64,000 bases of DNA, from positions 3,517-67,516 of the forward strand of contig JALIBN010000006.1 of assembly GCA_030576275.1 (NCBI GenBank). Direction: 5' to 3'. This document shows positions 58,337 to 64,000 of the stretch, piece by piece. Positions within the stretch are counted from its first letter, which is position 1, and every line of letters starts with the position of its first letter. The notes under the pieces were generated by a model that was not told the DNA's origin, made no database searches, and saw only the letters and a program-made list of their open reading frames with translations. This DNA comes from Pseudomonadota bacterium. Lineage in GTDB: Bacteria; Pseudomonadota; Gammaproteobacteria; Nitrosococcales; Methylophagaceae. Both the position numbers and the translations under genes were made by a program.

Positions 58337-58774
58337 ATGTCTAGTCATATCGAGCAACTGACACTTGACCCTTGGCAAGCCATTGTTGATCATCAACAAG
58401 AATCTGCACTTGCTAATCAATTCGGAGCTACAGCCACCTTTATCGGTTCGATGCGAGATTTTAATGACAATGCCGATGTTTCACATATGGTATTAGAACA
58501 TTATCCTGCTATGACTCAACGTTATTTGAATCAATTAGAACAACAGGTCAAACAACGTTGGAACTTGCTTGATACATTGATTATTCATCGTGTAGGAGAC
58601 ATAAGCCCAGCCGATCCGATTGTGTTGATAGCTTGCTGGTCAGCCCATCGCCGTGCGGCGCTAGATGCCTGTAGTTGGTTAATTGAAGAATTAAAGCATA
58701 ACGCACCATTCTGGAAAAAAGAGACCAGAGAAGACGGTGAACGTTGGGTGAAAAACAATACTGACGGCTTGTAA
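58337..58774 (+). CDS. moaE: Molybdopterin synthase catalytic subunit
   Basis: 145 residues: FGATATFIGSMRDFNDNADVSHMVLEHYP, IIHRVGDISPADPIVLIACWSAHRRAALDACSWLIEELKHNAPFWKKE are the MoaE blocks, with the active-site lysines in WKKE. Pairs with MoaD. A GCTCT hairpin lies in the 129 bases before the convergent der gene. Confidence 0.94.
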   Translation: MSSHIEQLTLDPWQAIVDHQQESALANQFGATATFIGSMRDFNDNADVSHMVLEHYPAMTQRYLNQLEQQVKQRWNLLDTLIIHRVGDISPADPIVLIACWSAHRRAALDACSWLIEELKHNAPFWKKETREDGERWVKNNTDGL

Positions 58775-58803
58775 TCACAATCGTCAAATAATTTTCAAAG
58801 ATA

Positions 58804-58827
58804 ACCGCTCTGGCTATATAGAGCGGT
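58804..58827. terminator. Hairpin between moaE and der
   Basis: ACCGCTCT-GGCTATAT-AGAGCGGT followed by TATCTGATGTTTTT. The stem is good but the T run is imperfect and delayed, so this is a moderate-confidence terminator for the convergent moaE and der transcripts. Confidence 0.5.
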
Positions 58828-58903
58828 ATCTGATGTTTTTATTTGTGCAACTAATCTGAAATTCTAAAATGTTAGAAACTATTCTTAACTGAAACAATAA
58901 TCC

Positions 58904-60328
58904 TTAATCACGGCGTTTTTTCAAATTTGAATGTTGATTTTCCAAACGTCTCTTTTTAACTAATTGCTCATTTGTTAATTTTTTCTTCTTATCCTTAAAC
59001 GGATTGTCACTCATTTTAAATTCAATCATGATCGGTGTGCCATGTAACTTCAACACTGTCCGGAAGGTATTTTCTAAATACTTCATATAACTATTTGGCG
59101 TCTTATCCGTTTGATTACCATGAATAATAATACGTGGTGGATTTTTGCCACCAAGATGAGCATAACGAAACTTAATTCTACGACCATTGACCATCGGTGG
59201 CTGATGATCAGCAACAGCATCTTCCAACACACGAGTTAAGCGAGGTGTCGGAATTTGTGCCATAGCAGACTCATAAGCCTGTTTAACAGACTTAAATAAC
59301 AAACCTACTCCACTTCCGTGTAGGGCAGAGATAAAATGAGTATTAGCAAAATTTAAGAATGGGATGCGACGTTCAATATTGGTCGTTACCCAGTCGCGTT
59401 CACCTTTTTCTAAACCATCCCACTTATTAACAGCAATAACTAGAGCACGTCCACTTTGTAAAATGAGTCCGGCAAGGTGGAGATCTTGTTCCACAATGCC
59501 ATCGTGTGCATCTAATACTAATAAAACAACGTTAGCTTCTTCTAAGGCCTGTAATGTTTTTACGATACTGAATTTTTCTAACATTTCAGATACTTTAGAA
59601 CGTCTACGTACCCCAGCCGTATCAATTAGGGTATAACGAGTACCATCTTTTTCAAATGGGATATGAATACTATCTCGCGTGGTACCGGGCTCATCAAAAG
59701 CGACTACGCGTTCTTCACCCATAATACGATTGATTAATGTCGATTTACCTACATTCGGCCGCCCTAAAACAGCCAGACGAATCCCCATTCTCGTTTCTTC
59801 ATTTTCTTCTTCTTCATCACTTTCTACTGCCAATGCTGCTGGCAGGATATCAGTGATTGCGGCGATCAAGTTAGCCGTACCACGGCCTTGTGAAGCAGAA
59901 ATAACTTGTGGTTCACCCAAGCCTAGAGCATAAAAATCTGCAGAAACCAGCTCACGCTGTTCACCTTCTGACTTATTAATTACTAAAATTATAGGCTTAC
60001 CAACATTGCGTAAGGTTTGGGCAATATTTTGGTCGTCTGAGGTCATTCCAGCACGACCGTCGACTAGAAATAATACTAAATCAGATTCTTGTATGGCCAG
60101 ATCTGCTTGCTTACGCATTAAACCAGACATACTGTCGGCTTGTTCTGTCATACCACCGGTGTCAATCAAAATAAAGTCACAGCCATCACTTTTAACTGTG
60201 CCATAAATTCTGTCACGAGTTAGGCCTGAGAAATCAGCAACCAAGGCATCTCGACTTTTTGTTAAACGGTTAAATAGCGTTGATTTACCAACATTAGGAC
60301 GCCCTACTAAGGCGATAACTGACTTCAT
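58904..60328 (-). CDS. der: Ribosome biogenesis GTPase Der (EngA)
   Basis: 474 residues with two G domains: ALVGRPNVGKSTLFNRL at the start, LRPNVGKSTLINRI-type (GRPNVGKSTLINRI) near residue 192, separated by an acidic linker (SDEEEENEETR), then a KH-like domain. Assists 50S assembly. Starts one base after bamB stops. Confidence 0.96.
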   Translation of the reverse strand: MKSVIALVGRPNVGKSTLFNRLTKSRDALVADFSGLTRDRIYGTVKSDGCDFILIDTGGMTEQADSMSGLMRKQADLAIQESDLVLFLVDGRAGMTSDDQNIAQTLRNVGKPIILVINKSEGEQRELVSADFYALGLGEPQVISASQGRGTANLIAAITDILPAALAVESDEEEENEETRMGIRLAVLGRPNVGKSTLINRIMGEERVVAFDEPGTTRDSIHIPFEKDGTRYTLIDTAGVRRRSKVSEMLEKFSIVKTLQALEEANVVLLVLDAHDGIVEQDLHLAGLILQSGRALVIAVNKWDGLEKGERDWVTTNIERRIPFLNFANTHFISALHGSGVGLLFKSVKQAYESAMAQIPTPRLTRVLEDAVADHQPPMVNGRRIKFRYAHLGGKNPPRIIIHGNQTDKTPNSYMKYLENTFRTVLKLHGTPIMIEFKMSDNPFKDKKKKLTNEQLVKKRRLENQHSNLKKRRD

Positions 60329-60329
60329 A

Positions 60330-61496
60330 TTATTTGATCCGGAATGCGGTTAATGTTCCATCGGCGGCCATAACATAGACCAAATCATTGCTCACCACTG
60401 GTTTGCTACGGATAGCAGTACTGGCAACTTTAACGCGCGCAGTAAAACGACCATCTTGACGAGATATCCAGTGTATGTAACCTTCAAAATCGCCGACAAT
60501 CAAATTGTCACCGACCACAACTGGCGCTGTCAGTTGACGTCTTAATAAACGTGTTTGTCGCCAAAGAGAATCACCTGATCCATCTTGTAAGGCCCAAACA
60601 TTGCCTTCATCGTCACTAACATAAACAGCATCACCGACAACAACATCTAAACCAGAACGTGAAGACATATCGTGAGTCCACAGAAAAGTCCCATCATCAA
60701 GAGATAAAGCAACTACACGGCCGTGATAAGCGACAACATAGACTGTATTGTTTACAACAACAGGATCTGCATCTATATCAACTAGGCGATCAAGTTCTGT
60801 TCTACCGCGAGGCACTGCAATACTTTTCTCCCACATTACCTTGCCATCGATAATCGACAAAGCCACTAATTTGCCATTGGCATAGCCAGCAATTACTTTA
60901 TCGTCAGCTAATACAGGTGCACTAGCACCACGTAAGCTTAATAAAGGCACCGCACGTTGATAATTCCATAGCACATGACCATCCGTCTTAGATAGCCCCG
61001 TCATGCGTCCATCAGAAGTGCTGGCGACAACAACCCCCTGAGTAGCTTTTGGTGGTGCGAGTACTTCACTGCTTAACTTCACTTTCCAAAGTAAATTGCC
61101 GTTAAGTTCATCTAATGCGAGTATTAGACCATCTTTAGTACCTACTAGAATAAGGCCTTCACCGCCGCCAACACCCGTAGCCACTGGGACTTTAAGGTTT
61201 ACCCGCCATTGACGTTTACCCGTTTGGGCATCATAGCTATTCACTTCGCCTTGCGAATCAACTGCGATAACATTATCTCCCTGTATCCAAGGCGCTAGAC
61301 TACTGTAGATATCATCAGAGCCACCAGTATCGGTCGACCATGCAATTGTCGGTTCAAATTCATGGTTAAATTCTGTTAATTCTGTAGCTGGCACTTCGTA
61401 AACATCATCCTTAAACCAGCCACTTACCGTACCACAAGCTGTTAGTGTTGAAATTAAAGCAAACACAAAAGTAATTCGATACATTTTAGCTATCAT
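60330..61496 (-). CDS. bamB: Outer-membrane assembly lipoprotein BamB
   Basis: 388 residues, signal with lipobox (LTACG at about residue 18-22), then a beta-propeller of repeated PQQ-like blades (YDAQTGKRQWRVNLKVP, LALDELNGNLLWKVKL, GLSKTDGHVLWNY, etc.). Component of the BAM complex. Its ATG overlaps the yfgM stop as ATGA. An ATG five codons downstream would give a tighter signal peptide. Confidence 0.95.
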   Translation of the reverse strand: MIAKMYRITFVFALISTLTACGTVSGWFKDDVYEVPATELTEFNHEFEPTIAWSTDTGGSDDIYSSLAPWIQGDNVIAVDSQGEVNSYDAQTGKRQWRVNLKVPVATGVGGGEGLILVGTKDGLILALDELNGNLLWKVKLSSEVLAPPKATQGVVVASTSDGRMTGLSKTDGHVLWNYQRAVPLLSLRGASAPVLADDKVIAGYANGKLVALSIIDGKVMWEKSIAVPRGRTELDRLVDIDADPVVVNNTVYVVAYHGRVVALSLDDGTFLWTHDMSSRSGLDVVVGDAVYVSDDEGNVWALQDGSGDSLWRQTRLLRRQLTAPVVVGDNLIVGDFEGYIHWISRQDGRFTARVKVASTAIRSKPVVSNDLVYVMAADGTLTAFRIK

Positions 61497-62128
61497 TGAG
61501 GTATAGCCACATCATCAAGTTTAAGTTGTATTATGCTCTGACGAGGCTGACCTTGTCCTAGTGTCATCAACGCAGTTTGATATGCTGACCTTGCCTCGCT
61601 ATCTTTACCTTGCGCCATTAGAATATCGCCTTGTAGCTCAGAAAATAGTGATGAGAAACTGACTGATCTAGGCTGCGCTAATAACTCAAGTGCTAGATCG
61701 AATTTTGATTCTAATAATAATAATTCGCTAAGTCGTAACTGTGCCAGTGATTTGTGACCTGATAACTCAGCATGGTCAATTATCCACTGCAGATAAGTTT
61801 TGGCAGTTTCATTATCATTAAGTTCAACTGCTTTTTTAGCCATATCAAAAGCGGCAAAAACAGCATATGGCGTTGATGAAAATTCACTTAAAAGTAGCTG
61901 AGTTTTTTCGTCTGCTTCAACTTTTTTATCTTCAGTTAGTAATGTTACTAATTGTTGATAGCTCGACGATGCTTGTTCAGCCAATGTTGTCTGGTAATTA
62001 AGCCAATAGCGACCTGAGAATAGCAGTGCTACACCAAATACGATTCCGATAATTACAGCGCGACCATTATCTCGCCACCACTGTTTTATTTCTTCACCTT
62101 TTTCATCATCTGAAGCGTAAATGTCCAT
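61493..62128 (-). CDS. yfgM: YfgM family tetratricopeptide protein
   Basis: 211 residues with one TM helix near residues 22-42 (NGRAVIIGIVFGVALLFSGRYWL) and a helical TPR-like periplasmic part. Known partner of the SecYEG translocon and of periplasmic chaperones. In order with bamB and der, the usual yfgM-bamB-der row; hisS is not seen upstream here. Confidence 0.9.
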   Translation of the reverse strand: MDIYASDDEKGEEIKQWWRDNGRAVIIGIVFGVALLFSGRYWLNYQTTLAEQASSSYQQLVTLLTEDKKVEADEKTQLLLSEFSSTPYAVFAAFDMAKKAVELNDNETAKTYLQWIIDHAELSGHKSLAQLRLSELLLLESKFDLALELLAQPRSVSFSSLFSELQGDILMAQGKDSEARSAYQTALMTLGQGQPRQSIIQLKLDDVAIPQ

Positions 62129-62254
62129 CTATTCAGTCCTCGGTTGCCGTTATAGCAAATTATTAATTTTATACAACCTCTAATTATACGTTGTTCTACA
62201 GTGAAAGTGGTTAAGACATTTTCCCGCACCAACATGTTACATCAAGCAAGCCTA

Positions 62255-62271
62255 CGCACCACAACTGTGCA
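62255..62271 (+). promoter_or_regulatory. NtrC-type binding site upstream of amtB
   Basis: CGCACC-ACAAC-TGTGCA is close to the NtrC operator TGCACC-N5-GGTGCA. A weaker half site CGCACC lies at 62225. Placed about 80 bases upstream of the sigma-54 promoter, a usual enhancer distance. Confidence 0.6.
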
Positions 62272-62334
62272 ATTAGTTATAATAAAGTGAATGCGGTCAT
62301 TGTTAAGTTACTGAATTACATATACATGTCTATT

Positions 62335-62351
62335 TTGGTGCAATAATTGCT
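62335..62351 (+). promoter_or_regulatory. Sigma-54 promoter of amtB
   Basis: TTGGTGCAATAATTGCT has GG and GC separated by exactly ten bases, as in the -24/-12 consensus TTGGCACG-N4-TTGCT. It lies about 40 bases upstream of the amtB start. With the NtrC-type site it indicates control by nitrogen limitation. Confidence 0.75.
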
Positions 62352-62391
62352 TAAAGTTGAGTTCATTTTATTAATTGCAAAGGAAATCACA

Positions 62392-63576
62392 GTGCATGAC
62401 GCTACTGATGTTCTATTTATTTTACTAGGCGCTATAATGGTGCTTGCTATGCATGCTGGATTTGCTTTTTTAGAAGTCGGTACAGTGCGTAAAAAAAATC
62501 AAGTTAATGCTCTAGTCAAGATCATTGTGGATTTTGCGATATCAACTATTGCCTACTTTTTTATCGGTTACAGCATCGCTTATGGTGTGGATTTCTTTCA
62601 AGCTGCGCCCAAATTAATAGACAGTAATGGTTACGAGCTAGTGAAATTCTTTTTCTTACTAACTTTTGCTGCCGCTATTCCTGCAATCGTCTCTGGCGGC
62701 ATTGCCGAACGGGCGAAATTTAATCCGCAACTTATCGCAACGTTTATGTTGGCTGGTTTTATATATCCATTATTTGAAGGTATAAGCTGGAATAACATGT
62801 TTGGTTTCCAATCTTGGTTAGAAACTACTTATGGCGCAAGTTTTCATGATTTTGCCGGTTCAGTTGTAGTTCACGGTGTAGGCGGATGGATTGCGTTAGC
62901 GGCAGTTTTACATCTCGGTCCCCGTCATGGACGTTATGGTAAAAAAGGAGAAATATTTGCACATCCTCCCTCGAATATTCCTTTTCTAGCATTAGGTGCA
63001 TGGATACTCACTGTAGGCTGGTTTGGTTTCAATGTAATGTCAGCACAAGAAGTGGGTGGTATTAGTGGTCTCGTAGCCGTTAATTCATTAATGGCAATGG
63101 TAGGTGGCATATTAGTCGCTTGCTTAGTAGGACGTAATGATCCTGGTTTCGTACATAACGGTCCATTAGCAGGATTAGTCGCCATTTGTGCGGGCTCAGA
63201 CGTTATGCATCCCCTAGGGGCGCTTGTAACTGGTGGTATTGCAGGTGGTTTATTCGTATATGCCTTTACCCTCACCCAAAACAAGTGGAAAATAGATGAT
63301 GTTCTTGGTGTTTGGCCTTTACATGGTATTTGCGGGCTTTGGGGAGGGGTTGCAGCTGGTATATTTGGTCAACAGGCACTTGGTGGCCTGGGTGGTGTAA
63401 GTCTGCCTTCACAACTTATCGGTACTGCCTTGGGTATCAGCATCGCATTTATCGGTGGTTATGTGGTCTATGGAATACTTAAAAAAGTAATGGGCTTACG
63501 CTTGTCCCAAGAAGAAGAATATGATGGCGCAGATTTGAGCATACATAAGATAAGTTCTACACCAGCTAACGATTAA
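62392..63576 (+). CDS. amtB: Ammonium transporter
   Basis: 394 residues from GTG 62392, which has AAAGGA 7 bases before it; the track start at 62347 is TTG and adds 15 unlikely residues. Eleven hydrophobic segments. Twin-histidine sites are in VVHGVGGWIALAAV and LHGICGLWGG, and the substrate-binding region ISWNNMFGFQ is seen. No glnK is next to it in the window. The neighbour yfgM diverges. Nitrogen-regulated expression is indicated by the upstream sites. Confidence 0.92.
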   Translation: MHDATDVLFILLGAIMVLAMHAGFAFLEVGTVRKKNQVNALVKIIVDFAISTIAYFFIGYSIAYGVDFFQAAPKLIDSNGYELVKFFFLLTFAAAIPAIVSGGIAERAKFNPQLIATFMLAGFIYPLFEGISWNNMFGFQSWLETTYGASFHDFAGSVVVHGVGGWIALAAVLHLGPRHGRYGKKGEIFAHPPSNIPFLALGAWILTVGWFGFNVMSAQEVGGISGLVAVNSLMAMVGGILVACLVGRNDPGFVHNGPLAGLVAICAGSDVMHPLGALVTGGIAGGLFVYAFTLTQNKWKIDDVLGVWPLHGICGLWGGVAAGIFGQQALGGLGGVSLPSQLIGTALGISIAFIGGYVVYGILKKVMGLRLSQEEEYDGADLSIHKISSTPAND

Positions 63577-63584
63577 TTCAAGAG

Positions 63585-63616
63585 TTCGATGAAATACATG
63601 GAAGTAGTTCATCGAA
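63585..63616 (+). terminator. Probable terminator after amtB
   Basis: TTCGATGAA - 14 bases - TTCATCGAA, a perfect nine-base stem 9 bases after the amtB stop, followed by an AT-rich stretch (TATTTCATTTATTTAAATTTT) rather than a clean T run. Confidence 0.5.
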
Positions 63617-63699
63617 TATTTCATTTATTTAAATTTTGAGGCTAATTGGTGGAGAAGTATTTCGATAAGCAATCTTGTTGAAAGATTTCAAGAACATAT

Positions 63700-64000
63700 T
63701 TAGCGGATGATACCACCTTGTTGGATATTCAAGAACTCACATAAAATAGCTAATTCAGGCTGATCTTGGCTAAGTTGTTCCAGTTTCAACTCAGCCTCCT
63801 CAATTCGTAAGCCTGAACGATAGACTAATTTATAAGCTTGTTTGATATTCTTTATTTGCTCATCAGAAAAATGGCGACGACGCAAGCCTTCAACATTAAC
63901 GCCAATTGGTTTTGCCATATGCCCTGAAACTAAAACATAGGGCGGTATGTTACGCGAAATAACACTACCCATAGCGCTAAAAGCATATGAACCAATTTTA
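63700..64000 (-). CDS. lpxA: UDP-N-acetylglucosamine acyltransferase, 3' part (5' end beyond the window)
   Basis: The frame continues through the window edge (KIGSYAFSAMGSVISRNIPPYVLVSGHMAKPIGVNVEGLRRRHFSDEQIKNIKQAYKLVYRSGLRIEEA), the LpxA C-terminal helical domain after the hexapeptide helix. LpxA transfers a hydroxyacyl chain to UDP-GlcNAc, the first step of lipid A synthesis. About 100 codons visible, 5' partial. Confidence 0.9.
   Translation of the reverse strand, partial: KIGSYAFSAMGSVISRNIPPYVLVSGHMAKPIGVNVEGLRRRHFSDEQIKNIKQAYKLVYRSGLRIEEAELKLEQLSQDQPELAILCEFLNIQQGGIIR

Noticed and set aside
62934-63284. 116-residue minus strand ORF
   Set aside because: Antisense shadow of amtB.

Overview
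This window is a stretch of chromosome from a moderately AT-rich gammaproteobacterium. It carries unsaturated fatty acid synthesis by FabA/FabB, BamB/YfgM/Der, NlpD, SthA, LpxA and a mosaic of housekeeping genes. The gene content and protein flavour suggest a marine methylotroph-like member of the Thiotrichales, perhaps Methylophaga or a relative. That name is an inference from memory of such proteins; nothing in the window is diagnostic. I see no rRNA, tRNA, CRISPR array, insertion sequence or prophage.

Layout. (1) 0-14 kb: hemW, a small BamE-like secreted protein, a MOSC protein, the alaC-hom-thrC amino acid operon, an HDOD protein, lysS-prfB (with the programmed RF2 frameshift), then nlpD-yqaA-pcm-surE and ribF. 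rpoS is missing from its usual place next to nlpD. (2) 14-24 kb: xseB-ispA-dxs (isoprenoid precursors), queD-folE2 (deazapurine/folate), a Bax-like glucosaminidase, an aspartic protease, then mobAB (fused)-moeA (molybdenum cofactor) and ttcA. An 831-base intergenic region follows that holds two diverged copies of a DnaA-box-rich module. (3) 24-33 kb: a VOC protein, an EamA transporter, the lysine/diaminopimelate genes dapC-dapD-dapE with two small genes between them, and a metal-uptake cluster (small His-containing protein, porin, ZnuA-like, ZnuB-like) without its ATPase. (4) 33-41 kb: SDR, sthA, a second HDOD protein, purU, a MazG-like protein, ybfF, a 57-residue gene missed by the ORF track, and fabA-fabB.

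(5) 41-50 kb: a type I secretion system (ABC exporter, HlyD adaptor, TolC) with a LuxR-type regulator whose receiver domain has lost its phosphorylation residues. Next comes a flagellar remnant: flgA, flgM and flgN are intact with a good sigma-28 promoter, but the neighbouring cheV is a pseudogene with many lesions and no cheR or flgB-L follows. (6) 50-58 kb: a GldA/GldF/GldG/DUF4340 ABC-type cluster, a DUF2333 protein, a small lipoprotein, an orphan tungstate/molybdate-binding protein (TupA-like) and the decayed remains of a porin upstream of it. (7) 58-64 kb: moaC divergent from moaD-moaE, der-bamB-yfgM, a nitrogen-regulated amtB with a sigma-54 promoter and an NtrC-type site, and the 3' part of lpxA.

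Molybdenum/tungsten cofactor genes are spread over two places (mobAB-moeA and moaC/moaDE/tupA). Three loci show decay or incompleteness: cheV, the tupA porin, and the zinc-type ABC cluster with no local ATPase. The most unusual non-coding signal is the duplicated DnaA-box module between ttcA and the VOC gene. It could be a replication origin, a DnaA-titration site or a dispersed structured repeat.
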